A DNA stretch of 64,000 nt from Kribbella aluminosa. GTDB taxonomy: Bacteria; Actinomycetota; Actinomycetes; Propionibacteriales; Kribbellaceae. Position 1 is the stretch's first letter. Each line of letters opens with the position of its first letter. Shown one piece after another: positions 1 to 7,989 of this stretch. The notes under the pieces were generated by a model. That model saw nothing but the letters and a program-made list of their open reading frames with translations. It had not been told where the DNA came from and did not search any database. The position numbers and the translations under genes are program-made. Location: positions 1,240,001 through 1,304,000 of the forward strand of contig NZ_JAGINT010000002.1 in NCBI RefSeq assembly GCF_017876295.1, written 5' to 3'.

Positions 1-567
1 GACCTGCCGCTGCCCGAGCTCGAGCAGGCGCTGACCAGCCCGGTGCACGAGCACCGCCTGACGATCCTCTGTCTGCTGGCCGACCGGGCGGCACGGGCGA
101 TCAAGCCGCGTACGGCGAACCCGGCCGAGCTGCAGGCGCTCTACGAGATCTACCTGCGCAGTACGGCGTACATCAACAACTGGGACCTGGTGGACTGCAG
201 CGCTCCGCAGATCGTCGGCGGGTACCTGCTCGACAAGTCCCGGGACCCGCTGTACGAACTCGTCCGCTCGACGTCCCTCTGGGAACGACGAATCGCGCTG
301 GTCGCCACGCAGTACCTGATCAACCAGGGCCAGAGCGCCGACACCTACAGGCTGTCCGCCGAGGTGCTCGACGATCGGGAGGACCTGATCCACAAGGCGT
401 CCGGCTGGATGCTCCGCGAGGCCGGCAAGCGCGTCGACGAGGCCGAGCTGCGCGCGTTCCTCGACCGGTACGCCGGCCGGATGCCGCGCACCATGCTCCG
501 GTACGCGATCGAGCGCCTCGACGCGGTCAGCCGCAGGCACTACCTGGCCGTACCGCGCGTCCGTTGA
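1..567 (+). CDS. DNA alkylation repair protein, AlkD-like (5'-truncated by window edge)
   Basis: The reading frame is open from the first base, so the start lies outside the window; 188 residues are visible. The segments INNWDLVD, SAPQIVGGYLL, SLWERRIALVAT, HKASGWMLREAGKR and MPRTMLRYAIE match the HEAT-like repeats of the AlkD/COG4912 family. This family binds DNA and excises alkylated bases through stacked helices; the W-D and R residues of those segments are family hallmarks. It is probably a cytosolic base-excision repair enzyme. It ends 33 bases before the converging MFS gene, with no clear terminator between them. Confidence 0.88.
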   Translation, partial: DLPLPELEQALTSPVHEHRLTILCLLADRAARAIKPRTANPAELQALYEIYLRSTAYINNWDLVDCSAPQIVGGYLLDKSRDPLYELVRSTSLWERRIALVATQYLINQGQSADTYRLSAEVLDDREDLIHKASGWMLREAGKRVDEAELRAFLDRYAGRMPRTMLRYAIERLDAVSRRHYLAVPRVR

Positions 568-599
568 GCATTTGCCGCCAGCACCGATAAGTCGACAAA

Positions 600-2078
600 T
601 CAGTTCTTGCTGTCCGCGTACGGCGGGGCCTCCAGTGCGCAGTGCGGGTGGTGATGCACCAGGCCCGGACGTGCGCGCTCGCCGAGCGTGAACCAGGCGA
701 TCGCGCCGCCGGCCGCGGCCAGGACCGCGGAGATCACCAGGGCGTTCCCGAAGCCGTTGTGGAAGGCAGCCGGATTGCGGTACGCGTCGCCGGTGATACC
801 GGCCGCTATCGGGATCGCGGCGACCGCCATCAGCTGAGCCGACCGGGCGACCGCGTTGTTCACCCCGGAGGCGACCCCCGCGTGGTGGTCCTCGACCGAC
901 GACAGCACGGTTGCGGTCAGCGGCGCGACGGTCGAGACGAGTCCGAGTCCGAGCAGTACGACGGCCGGAAGTACGGCGGTCACGTAGTTCGAGCCGGTGT
1001 CGATCCGCAGCATCAGCAGGAACCCGCCGGCCATCAGCACCGGCCCGACGGTCATCGGGATGCGTGCGCCGATCCGGTCCGACAGCCCGCCGGCGTACCC
1101 CGACAGGCCGAGCATCAGCGCGGTCATCGGCAGCAGCGACGCGCCCGCCCAGAGCGCCGAGTAGTGCAGCGCCGTCTGCAGGTACACCACGACCAGGAAC
1201 GTCGCCGTACCGAGGGCGCCGTACACGACGACCGTGACCAGGTTCGCTCCGGTGAAGCGGAGGTTGGCGAAGATGCTCGGCGGCAGCATCGGGTGCGAGC
1301 CGCGCCGCTCGACCTCGACGAACGCGACGAACGCGAGGACGCCGATCACCAGGCTGGTGAGGACGATCGGGTCGCCGAAGCCGTGGTCGCCGGCGCTGAT
1401 CAGGCCGTACGTCAGCCCGGCGAGACCGACGGTCGCGAGGATCGCGCCGGTGAAGTCGAGTCTGCCGGCGGCCTCCTCGTCGCGGGTCTCGGGTACGTGC
1501 CGGAGCGTCACGACGACGGTCACCAGCGCGAGCGGTGCATTGATCAGGAAGATCAGCTGCCAGTACCCGCTGTCGACCAGGGTGCCGCCGACGAACGGTC
1601 CGACGGCCGCCGCGACCGACGTCAGGCCGGACCACATGCCGACCGCCTTGCCGCGGTCGGAGTGCCGGAACGTGGTCTGCAGGATCGCCAGGCTGCCCGG
1701 CGTCAGCAGCGCGCCGCCGATGCCCTGCAGGACCCGGCCGGCGATCATTACCTGGAGGTTCGGCGCGACCGCGCACACCACCGAGGCCGCCGCGAACCAG
1801 ATCACCCCGGCGACGAACGTCCGCCGGCGGCCGAGCCGGTCGCCGAGCGAACCGCTGAGCAGCACCAGCGAGGCGAGCATCAGCATGTACCCGTTCACGA
1901 TCCACTGCAGACCGGCCATGTCGGCGTTCAGGTCCTTGCCCATCGCGGGGAGTGCGACGTTCACGACGGTCCCGTCCAGGAACGCCATCCCCGACCCCAG
2001 CGCGGTCGCGGCCAGCACCCATCGACCGCGGGCCGTGCCCAGCGCGATCTGCCCCTCAGCCGGGGGCTCAGTAGTCAT
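600..2078 (-). CDS. MFS drug exporter, DHA2 (14-TM) family
   Basis: A 492-residue integral membrane protein starting MTTEPPAEGQ. It carries the DHA2 signatures DGTVVNVALPAMGKDL in TM1 and GDRLGRRRTF in the TM2-3 loop, then a motif-C-like GGALLTPGSLAIL region and about 14 hydrophobic segments. The family exports drugs or metabolites by proton antiport. I use the ATG at 2078 because the open frame upstream of it is low-complexity antisense of the neighbouring genes. It lies 5 bases downstream of the lipoprotein gene on the same strand, so the two are probably cotranscribed. The substrate cannot be read from the sequence. Confidence 0.9.
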   Translation of the reverse strand: MTTEPPAEGQIALGTARGRWVLAATALGSGMAFLDGTVVNVALPAMGKDLNADMAGLQWIVNGYMLMLASLVLLSGSLGDRLGRRRTFVAGVIWFAAASVVCAVAPNLQVMIAGRVLQGIGGALLTPGSLAILQTTFRHSDRGKAVGMWSGLTSVAAAVGPFVGGTLVDSGYWQLIFLINAPLALVTVVVTLRHVPETRDEEAAGRLDFTGAILATVGLAGLTYGLISAGDHGFGDPIVLTSLVIGVLAFVAFVEVERRGSHPMLPPSIFANLRFTGANLVTVVVYGALGTATFLVVVYLQTALHYSALWAGASLLPMTALMLGLSGYAGGLSDRIGARIPMTVGPVLMAGGFLLMLRIDTGSNYVTAVLPAVVLLGLGLVSTVAPLTATVLSSVEDHHAGVASGVNNAVARSAQLMAVAAIPIAAGITGDAYRNPAAFHNGFGNALVISAVLAAAGGAIAWFTLGERARPGLVHHHPHCALEAPPYADSKN

Positions 2079-2083
2079 AGGGC

Positions 2084-2785
2084 TCAGCGTGGCAGATCGA
2101 GCTGGAGTACGACGAGGGCCTTCCCGGCCGGGATGTCCGGACGGACCGTCAACCGGGCAGGATCCCCGACCGCGCAGCGCGGTTCGGCGAGAAGTGGGCA
2201 GATCGCGTTCAGCAGCCCGCTCGTCACCGTGACATCCGTCGGCAGCGACCCGTCGGCGCTCGCGGTCAGCGGGCGAATGGCCGCGCCGGCCCGCCCGGTC
2301 TGCGACGGCGTCGCCAGGACGGCCGAGCCGGACAGCCGATACGTCAACCGGAACCGGGTGGCCGCGACCGTCAGCGGGATGTCGCCGGACGCCGAGAGCG
2401 TGGTGTTCTCGATCGGCACCGACTGGTCGTCGGCGACCACGTTCAGGTTCGTCACCCGCGGCTTCGTCGGCGACATCATGCCGGGCAGCTGGTCGCCGGA
2501 CGCGGGCAACTGGAGCGGCAGCATGTCCGTGGCCGCCGGCAACCTCAGATTCTCGGTGATGTCGAACGATCCGTCCGAGCGCGGTACGACGGTCAGTTCG
2601 ATACCCGGTGTGGTCGACCCGGGGCCGGGAGTGCTGGTGGTCACCGTTCGCGGTGCGGCCGGCTGCGCGCTGCTCAGCCCCGGACTCGGTGACGTCGGTC
2701 CGAAGGCACCGTTCGAGCAGGCTGTGGTCGCGCTGTACCCCAGCGCCAGCGCGACCACCGCCAGACATCGGACCCCTGCCCGCAC
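2084..2785 (-). CDS. Predicted secreted lipoprotein, unknown function
   Basis: This 233-residue protein starts MRAGVRCLAVVALALGYS followed by ATTACSNG. That is a basic n-region, a hydrophobic core and a loose lipobox (TTA-C), so lipid anchoring outside the membrane is plausible. A Ser/Pro/Thr-rich linker follows (about residues 30-60), then a beta-rich domain with no family I recognise. It is transcribed just ahead of the MFS exporter and may be its extracytoplasmic partner, although that is inference from the 5-base spacing alone. It faces away from the DUF4397/sortase pair across a 133-base divergent promoter region that is AT-rich for this genome. Confidence 0.6.
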   Translation of the reverse strand: MRAGVRCLAVVALALGYSATTACSNGAFGPTSPSPGLSSAQPAAPRTVTTSTPGPGSTTPGIELTVVPRSDGSFDITENLRLPAATDMLPLQLPASGDQLPGMMSPTKPRVTNLNVVADDQSVPIENTTLSASGDIPLTVAATRFRLTYRLSGSAVLATPSQTGRAGAAIRPLTASADGSLPTDVTVTSGLLNAICPLLAEPRCAVGDPARLTVRPDIPAGKALVVLQLDLPR

Positions 2786-2918
2786 CTGTCGGCACCCCCC
2801 AGATACAAGACCCGTGCGTCCCCTGGTGGCCGGGCCGAAGTGGATTTAGGATACGCCCGAATTCGCAGGGGCGGGTGAATTCGTTCGCTATTTCCAAGGT
2901 ATGAAGTGGGGGAGAAAA

Positions 2919-3815
2919 ATGCGGGAACGGGACGTGTCCGGGCAATCTCGGACAGTGCACAAAAATGTTTCGAGAATTCCAGGTCCGGTAATTCGGAGAG
3001 TGCTTCCGGTGTTGCTCGCGGCGATCGTCGCGGTGGCGCCGGCGGTGGTCGCCGGGCCGGCCGTGGCGGCGACCGGCGCCAACCTGTACTTCGTCCAGGG
3101 TCTGCCGGGGCGCAGCCTGGACATCAGTGTGGACGGCCGTCAGGTGGCCGCTGGGGTGGCCGGTGGGAAGCTGATCGGGCCGTTCGGGGTGGCGGCCGGG
3201 AAGCGGATGATCACCGCGAAACAGGGCGGCAAGATGGTGATCCAGCGAGAGGTCACGGCGGGCTCCGGGGCGAGCCTGGACGTCGTCATTCATCAGCCGG
3301 TGACGCCGAGCGGCGCGCCGCTGCTGACCACGTACGCGAACAAGTTGACCGGCGTACCGAAGGACAAAGCCGGATTGCGGGTCGCGCACGATGCGGCGGT
3401 CGGTCCGGCCGACATCCGGGTGAACGGAAAGGTACTTTTCCAGAACGTCGCGAACGGGGAATCGCTGGACGTGGTGGTGCCGGCCGGGACGTACCAGGTC
3501 GAGATCGTGCCGACCGGCGCGACCTCACCGGTCGTGCTCGGTCCGCTGGCGCTGCCGGTGAAGGCCGGCTATCTGACCCGGGTGTTCGCGATCGGTGCCC
3601 CGAGCCAGAAGACGATGACCGTTGCGCTCGGCACGATCAAGGTTCCGGCCACCGGGTCGGACAAGCCGCGGGTGGTGAACACCGGCACCGGCGGACAGGC
3701 GGCAGAGCTCGACCAGGCGCAGAGCTCTGCCGGTCAGTCGGGGCTGTGGGTCGTGGTGCTGCTTGCCGCGCTCGCGTTCGCCGTCGGCGTCGGCCGGAAG
3801 GCGGTCCGTCGCTGA
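2919..3815 (+). CDS. DUF4397-type secreted surface protein
   Basis: This is a 298-residue protein with an N-terminal signal peptide (VLPVLLAAIVAVAPAVVAGPAVAA), two Ig-like DUF4397-type repeats (about residues 50-130 and 135-220) and a C-terminal hydrophobic helix (LWVVVLLAALAFAVGVG) ending in KAVRR. That tail has the layout of a sortase sorting signal, but no LPxTG is visible before the helix. I chose ATG 2919 over ATG 2901 because GGGGGAG sits 6 bases upstream. Its stop overlaps the start of the sortase gene, a pairing often seen in actinobacteria. It probably acts on the cell surface; its ligand is unknown. Confidence 0.75.
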   Translation: MRERDVSGQSRTVHKNVSRIPGPVIRRVLPVLLAAIVAVAPAVVAGPAVAATGANLYFVQGLPGRSLDISVDGRQVAAGVAGGKLIGPFGVAAGKRMITAKQGGKMVIQREVTAGSGASLDVVIHQPVTPSGAPLLTTYANKLTGVPKDKAGLRVAHDAAVGPADIRVNGKVLFQNVANGESLDVVVPAGTYQVEIVPTGATSPVVLGPLALPVKAGYLTRVFAIGAPSQKTMTVALGTIKVPATGSDKPRVVNTGTGGQAAELDQAQSSAGQSGLWVVVLLAALAFAVGVGRKAVRR

Positions 3816-4456
3816 AACGGCGCCTGCTCGGCACGATGCTGTGCTGTCTCGCCCTGGCCGGTTGTGCGGCCGGGGCGAGCGGCGCGGTACCGGCACCTAC
3901 GCCGGCATTCGCCTTCCACACCACGGGTACGCCGCCGCAGCCGACCACCAGGTTGTCCGCGCCGCCGGGGCGGATCGGTACGCCCGCGCCGAGTCAACGG
4001 GTGCGATTCGTGCCGCAGTTGGTCGTACTGCCCGGTGGTACGCACGCATCGGTGCTCACGGCAACGACCGTCGACGGGCTGCTGCAGGTGCCGGCGAAGG
4101 CGCAGAACGTCGGGTGGTGGGACGGCGGCGCCGAGGCCGGTGACCCGTACGGCTCCGTGGTGCTCGCCGGGCACGTCGACACGAAGACCGAGGGCCTCGG
4201 GTACTTCGCCCGGCTGCGCGACGTACGGCCGGGTGAAGTCGTCGTACTGCGTGGATCCGGGCACACGGCGTCGTACCGGGTGGTGTCGGTCGCGGCGGTC
4301 CGGAAGGACGCGCTGGCGACGACGAGCGGGGCGTTCAGCCAAACGGTTGACCATCGGCTGGTGCTGATCACCTGCACGGGTGCGTACGACGCGTCCCGCG
4401 GCGGATACCAGGACAACCTGGTGGTGATCGCGGAGCCCACCGGCCCGGCGCAGTAG
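3812..4456 (+). CDS. Class F-type sortase, predicted lipoprotein, CTG start
   Basis: The sortase core is clear: catalytic His in VVLAGHVDT, catalytic Cys in LVLITCTG and Arg in SRGGYQDNLV. The N-terminus read from CTG 3812 is LKRRLLGTMLCCLALAGC, a textbook lipoprotein signal with lipobox LAGC. No ATG, GTG or TTG supplies the basic KRR part; the only nearby ATG (3836) would remove it. AAGGCGG lies 7 bases before the CTG, and the CTG overlaps the TGA of the DUF4397 gene (CTGA), so translational coupling is likely. Sortases cleave and transpeptidate surface proteins, and the preceding gene is the obvious candidate substrate. Enzyme class is confident, start codon moderate. Confidence 0.82.
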   Translation: MKRRLLGTMLCCLALAGCAAGASGAVPAPTPAFAFHTTGTPPQPTTRLSAPPGRIGTPAPSQRVRFVPQLVVLPGGTHASVLTATTVDGLLQVPAKAQNVGWWDGGAEAGDPYGSVVLAGHVDTKTEGLGYFARLRDVRPGEVVVLRGSGHTASYRVVSVAAVRKDALATTSGAFSQTVDHRLVLITCTGAYDASRGGYQDNLVVIAEPTGPAQ

Positions 4457-4467
4457 GCTCGACCGCC

Positions 4468-5085
4468 ATGGCCAGGTATTTCGACATCCATCCCGAGAAC
4501 CCTCAGCGGCGGTCGATCGGGCAGGTGGTGGACCTGCTGCGTGAGGACGGGCTGATCGCGTACCCGACCGACTCCTGTTACGCGCTCGGCTGCCAGCTGG
4601 GCAACCGGGACGGCATCGACCGGATCCGCAGCATCCGGCACCTGGACGACCGGCACCACTTCACGCTGGTCTGCGAGAACTTCGCGCAGCTCGGGCAGTT
4701 CGTGCACATCAGCAACGCGGTGTTCCGCTCGATCAAGGCGGCCACACCGGGCAGCTACACGTTCATCCTGCCGGCCACCAAGGAGGTCCCGCGCCGCCTG
4801 CTGCACCCGAAGAAGAAGACGGTCGGCGTGCGGATCCCGGACCACGTCATCACCCAGGCGCTGGTCGCAGAGCTGGGCGAGCCGCTGGTCTCCAGCACGC
4901 TGCTGCTGCCCGGTCACGAGGAGCCGATGACGCAAGGCTGGGAGATCAAGGAAGAGCTCGACAACCAGATCGACGCGGTCATCGAGGGCGAGGTCGGTAC
5001 CGAACCGACGACCGTCGTCGACTTCTCCGACGACGTCCCCGAGGTGGTCCGGGTCGGTGCCGGCGACCCGACCCCGTTCGAGTAG
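4468..5085 (+). CDS. yciO: YciO/YrdC/Sua5-family protein (threonylcarbamoyl-AMP synthase-like)
   Basis: At 205 residues this matches E. coli YciO over its whole length: YFDIHPENPQ at the N-terminus, IAYPTDSCYALGC, FTLVCENF, PGSYTFILPATKEVPRRLL, KTVGVRIPDH, and VVRVGAGDPTPFE at the end. The family folds as a nucleotide- and RNA-binding YrdC domain. TsaC/Sua5 members make threonylcarbamoyl-AMP for tRNA t6A, whereas YciO itself has only weak activity, so this may not be the cell's main t6A enzyme. It begins 11 bases after the sortase stop and may be the last gene of that operon. Confidence 0.85.
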   Translation: MARYFDIHPENPQRRSIGQVVDLLREDGLIAYPTDSCYALGCQLGNRDGIDRIRSIRHLDDRHHFTLVCENFAQLGQFVHISNAVFRSIKAATPGSYTFILPATKEVPRRLLHPKKKTVGVRIPDHVITQALVAELGEPLVSSTLLLPGHEEPMTQGWEIKEELDNQIDAVIEGEVGTEPTTVVDFSDDVPEVVRVGAGDPTPFE

Positions 5086-5088
5086 GAC

Positions 5089-5736
5089 CTACCACCGGTC
5101 CCAGTGCAGGACCTGGTCGCGCGGGACCCGCTTGGCCGGGCGGAAGTCGGTCCCGATCGTGAACGCCAGCGGGAGGAACGCGGCGAGCATCACCTCGTCG
5201 TAGGGCACCCGGAGCACGTCCGCGAGTTCCCGTTCGAGCGGCCCCTGGGCGGTGGTCCAGACCGTGCCGAGTCCGCGCTCGCGGGCGGCGAGCATGAAGC
5301 TCCAGACAGCCGGCAGGATGGACCCCCAGGTCCCCGCCTGTACGGTCGCCGACGCGCGATCGGTCCGCCCCTCCACGGCCGGGATCACGAACGCCGGCAC
5401 CTGATGGATGTTGTCCACCAGGTATCGCAGGCTGTCGAACACCCGCTCCGTCGACCGGGCGTGATGATTCATCCGCCGTACGTCGTCCGCACTCAACGGC
5501 TGTCCCGGCGCCTCGGTGACGGCCCGCCGGAAGATGTCCGCGACCGCCCGGCGTTGCGCGTCCTCGGTGACCACCAGGAAGTGCCAGCGCTGCCGGTTCC
5601 GCCCGGTCGGCGCCTGGGTGGCGAGGTCGACGCACTCCTCGATCAGCCTGCGCGGCACCGGCCGGGTGAAGTCGAGCCGCTTCCGCACAGCGCGGGTGGT
5701 GGACAGGACTTCGTCGGCGGACAGGTTCAGACCCAT
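5089..5736 (-). CDS. Nitroreductase family protein (copy A of a divergent pair)
   Basis: A 215-residue FMN-dependent nitroreductase-fold protein. Visible family features are VRKRLDF (phosphate binding), QAPTGRNRQRWHFLVV, the central GSILPAVWSFMLAARERGLGT helix and FTIGTDFRPAKR near the end. It is homologous along its length to the divergently transcribed gene at 5791 and has the same length. ATG 5736 is preferred to ATG 5745 because AAAGGA then sits 8 bases upstream. Such enzymes reduce nitro, quinone or enone substrates with NAD(P)H; the substrate is unknown. Since many members are dimers, the two copies could form a heterodimer (inference). Confidence 0.85.
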   Translation of the reverse strand: MGLNLSADEVLSTTRAVRKRLDFTRPVPRRLIEECVDLATQAPTGRNRQRWHFLVVTEDAQRRAVADIFRRAVTEAPGQPLSADDVRRMNHHARSTERVFDSLRYLVDNIHQVPAFVIPAVEGRTDRASATVQAGTWGSILPAVWSFMLAARERGLGTVWTTAQGPLERELADVLRVPYDEVMLAAFLPLAFTIGTDFRPAKRVPRDQVLHWDRW

Positions 5737-5750
5737 CGAAACCATCCTTT

Positions 5751-5783
5751 AGTAGATAATCTGCTGTAGAACTACTGTAGACT
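5751..5783. promoter_or_regulatory. Shared operator/promoter between the two nitroreductase genes
   Basis: The 54-base divergent intergenic region holds an imperfect palindrome at 5751-5765 (AGTAGAT-A-ATCTGCT) and two direct copies of CTGTAGA at 5764-5770 and 5775-5781, exactly 11 bases apart, so on the same helix face. TAGACT at 5778-5783 fits an actinobacterial -10 element (TANNNT) and ends 7 bases before the GTG at 5791. No regulator gene is adjacent. Confidence 0.5.
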
Positions 5784-5790
5784 GCTGTGC

Positions 5791-6438
5791 GTGGCTTACA
5801 CACTCGACCTGAACCCCGACGAGCTGCTCACCACGACGCGGACCGTGCGGAAGCGGCTCGATCTTGAGCGGCCGGTGCCGATGGAGCTGATCCGGGAGTG
5901 CCTCGAGATCGCGCTGCAGGCGCCGTCCGGGAGCAACCGGCAGACGTGGCACTGGCTGGTGATCACGGATGCCGAGAAGCGTGCGGCGGTCGGTGAGTAC
6001 TACCGGCGTGCCGTCGAGCAGTACCTGGCCGGTCCCGGCGCGGCCGGGAAGCTGCACGCGGAGGACCCCGAGCGTGGGCCGGTGCAGCGTCGGGTGGGCG
6101 ACAGCGTGGCCTACCTGGGCGATCGGATGGGGCAGGTGCCGGTGCTGGTCCTCCCATGCCTGCAGGCGAAGAAGCTGCCCGCGGGGAACCAGTCCGGCCT
6201 CTGGGGCTCGATCTTGCCGGCAGCGTGGAGCTACATGCTCGCCGCCCGCGCTCGTGGCCTCGGTACGGCGTGGACGACGCTGCACCTCACCTACGAGCAG
6301 GAAGTGCAGGAGCTGCTCGGTCTACCGGAGGACATCCGGCAGACGGTGCTGATCCCGACCGCGTACACGATCGGGACCGACTTCAAACCCGCACCACGTC
6401 AGCCGCTGGACGACGTACTGCACATCGACGGCTGGTAA
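5791..6438 (+). CDS. Nitroreductase family protein (copy B of a divergent pair)
   Basis: A 215-residue paralogue of the gene at 5089, sharing VRKRLDLERPVP, QAPSGSNRQTWHWLVI, GSILPAAWSYMLAARARGLGT, YTIGTDFKPA and the C-terminal DDVLHIDGW. These are the FMN-binding and dimer-interface blocks of the nitroreductase fold. It starts at GTG 5791 with no Shine-Dalgarno sequence, while a TANNNT -10 element lies 7 bases upstream, the arrangement expected for a leaderless transcript. Probably a soluble NAD(P)H:flavin-type reductase co-regulated with copy A; substrate unknown. Confidence 0.87.
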   Translation: MAYTLDLNPDELLTTTRTVRKRLDLERPVPMELIRECLEIALQAPSGSNRQTWHWLVITDAEKRAAVGEYYRRAVEQYLAGPGAAGKLHAEDPERGPVQRRVGDSVAYLGDRMGQVPVLVLPCLQAKKLPAGNQSGLWGSILPAAWSYMLAARARGLGTAWTTLHLTYEQEVQELLGLPEDIRQTVLIPTAYTIGTDFKPAPRQPLDDVLHIDGW

Positions 6439-6439
6439 T

Positions 6440-6736
6440 CCGTACCGCACCTCCAGCTCCGCGAGCTGCGGGCCGTGACCGGAGCCGCTGGCGTTGAGTA
6501 GGTGCGGGGTGTGGATCCACTGCAGCGGACCGGCGTCCTGGTAGATCTGGATGAAACGATCAAACGACTGCCAGCCGACGTTGTAGTTGCCCGCAGCATC
6601 GATCGTGGTGTTCGGGATCAGCAGCGCCTGGAAGTCCGCGAACTCGCGCAGCCGGCGTAGACGCCGGGGGTCGCGCCGGCCGGGACGTGGACGCTCTCAC
6701 GGTACGGCTGGGTGACGTTCGCGGCCGGGAGCGGGA
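6440..6736 (-). pseudogene. Fragment of a carbohydrate-active (glycosidase-like) gene
   Basis: Reading the minus strand gives NVTQPYRESVHVPAGATPGVYAG, of which VPAG-TPGVY is typical of the beta domains of DUF4091-like glycoside hydrolases. After a frameshift near 6660 the strand continues FADFQALLIPNTTIDAAGNY and WQSFDRFIQIYQDAGPLQW, ending LAELEVRYG. No start codon precedes it and the frame runs into the antisense of the nitroreductase gene. It is therefore a piece of a larger gene, truncated at both ends and frameshifted. The family assignment is tentative; the loss of function is clear. Confidence 0.5.
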
Positions 6737-6738
6737 GC

Positions 6739-7230
6739 TCAGGTGGCGGCCATCTCCTCGATCGTGAGGCCGCTGAGCACCGAGCGCGGTTCGGCGACGG
6801 TCAGGTCGAGGCCCGGGTCGGCGTCCGCGTCCTTCACCTTGACCAGCAGCCAGTCGCCGCCCGTCCTCGTGAAAGCCCAGGCGCCGTTGAGTTTCACGCC
6901 GTGCAGTTGCACTTTCAAGTGCCCGCGCTCGATCGCCTCCGCGGGGTCGACGAGCCGGTGCCGGTCGTCGCGGGTGAGGTTCGTGTAGACGCCGGCGTCC
7001 CAGACGATCACCGCACCGCTGCCGTACTGCGCGTCCCGGTGCACGCCCTCGTACGACGCGTACTCCAGATCGTGGTCCGAGGTGAACACCGCGAGCCGCT
7101 TCACCACCGGATCCAGCGACGGCCCGCGCGGCACCGCCCACGACTTCAGCACCCCGTCCACCTCCAGCCGCACGTCGTAATGCAGCCGCCTGGCATCGTG
7201 CAGTTGCACAGCGAAGATGGGCTTGAACAT
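6739..7230 (-). CDS. Stand-alone LigD-type 3'-phosphoesterase domain protein
   Basis: A 163-residue protein consisting almost only of the LigD phosphoesterase (PE) domain: FAVQLHDARRLHYDVRLEVDG, KSWAVPRGPSLDP, KRLAVFTSDHDLEYASYEGV and YGSGAVIVWD. The H-D/H-Y-D residues of the first block and the His of SDHDLEY correspond to the metal-binding catalytic residues of the PE fold, which trims 3'-phosphates and ribonucleotides during bacterial non-homologous end joining. No polymerase or ligase domain and no ku gene lies nearby. It begins close to the start of the domain, so it lacks the N-terminal arm seen in longer homologues. It is the only apparently intact gene of its size in a decayed stretch. 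Confidence 0.8.
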   Translation of the reverse strand: MFKPIFAVQLHDARRLHYDVRLEVDGVLKSWAVPRGPSLDPVVKRLAVFTSDHDLEYASYEGVHRDAQYGSGAVIVWDAGVYTNLTRDDRHRLVDPAEAIERGHLKVQLHGVKLNGAWAFTRTGGDWLLVKVKDADADPGLDLTVAEPRSVLSGLTIEEMAAT

Positions 7231-7357
7231 GAGGCTCCGTACGAATTCGAGTTACCGCTAACGGTCTGTCAGGTTGCGGTTGTAGGCTTGCGTCTGGTTG
7301 GGAAACCAGCCCCACAAACCCTCCTCCATCATCCGCCCCTGTCCAGAAGCAGGTGCC

Positions 7358-7534
7358 ATGCCCGTAGCCTCCTCACCGGCGCGGCCGATCGCCGTTCAGA
7401 TCCTGATCGGCGGCCGCTGGATCGCCGGCCAGGAGCTGGGTCGCCGGACCGGGACGGCCGGGACCGACGAGATCCTCGTCAGTCACCACGGCCATCTCGT
7501 CTGGGTCGACCACAGCTCGGTCCGCGAGTCCTGA
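7358..7534 (+). CDS. Small hypothetical protein (58 aa)
   Basis: ATG 7358 opens a 58-codon frame ending in HHGHLVWVDHSSVRES. The middle, IAVQILIGGRWIAGQEL, looks like a short beta hairpin, but I recognise no family. A weak AGG lies 6 bases before the ATG, and a hairpin beginning 3 bases after the stop could end transcription. It sits between remnants of other genes, so it may itself be a relic. Confidence 0.35.
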   Translation: MPVASSPARPIAVQILIGGRWIAGQELGRRTGTAGTDEILVSHHGHLVWVDHSSVRES

Positions 7535-7536
7535 CA

Positions 7537-7568
7537 GCTGAAAGCCCTTACCTTAAAGGCTTTTCAGC
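7537..7568 (+). terminator. Possible terminator hairpin
   Basis: GCTGAAAGCC (7537-7546) pairs with GGCTTTTCAGC (7558-7568) with one bulged base and an 11-base AT-rich loop. It directly follows the small gene ending at 7534. No T-run follows, so termination is only suggested. Confidence 0.35.
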
Positions 7569-7595
7569 AAAGAGCTTTCGCAATCAGGTTGCCGA

Positions 7596-7985
7596 TTACA
7601 CGTAGTCGTGGGCGAACCTGATCGTTCGCTCCACCTCCGTGTCGGTACCGACCGGGCAGAACAGGAACTCCGTCGTACCGGCGTCCTTGTACCGCTGCAG
7701 CTGCTTGGCCACTGCCGCCTCGTCGCCGACGACCGCGGTGTCCTCAGGTCCCGCAGTGCCGCCACGATCGAGGACAGCGCGGTACGCCGGCATCGAACCC
7801 GCGGCGCCGTAGTGGTCCCGGATCCAGGCGCGGGTCGCGTCCGGGTCGTCGGCTCACCGGTGAGCAGCGGACCGAGCGCCTCGAGGTACTCGCGCATGTA
7901 CGCCGCGGGGCGGTCCATCGACAGCCCGAGCACCCCCTCGACCAGGTGCGAGTGGCTCGAGCCGACGCCGAGCCGTCCTCGCCGC
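7596..7985 (-). pseudogene. Remnant of an F420-dependent LLM-class oxidoreductase
   Basis: The minus strand encodes RLGVGSSHSHLVEGVLGLS then MDRPAAYMREYLEALGPLL and, in another frame, DDPDATRAWIRDHYGAAGS followed by MPAYRAVLDRGGTAGPEDTA and ending TIRFAHDYV. These are the middle and C-terminal blocks of luciferase-like monooxygenases. About 100 family residues between LLTGEP and DDPDATRA are missing, there is a frameshift near 7780, and the N-terminal half is absent beyond about 7985. The gene is therefore inactivated by several lesions. Confidence 0.7.
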
Positions 7986-7989
7986 CGTC

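Noticed and set aside
2906..3811. A 5' extension of the sortase frame through the whole DUF4397 gene
   Set aside because: It is an out-of-frame shadow rich in Gly/Arg, whereas the DUF4397 frame has a signal peptide and a good ribosome-binding site.
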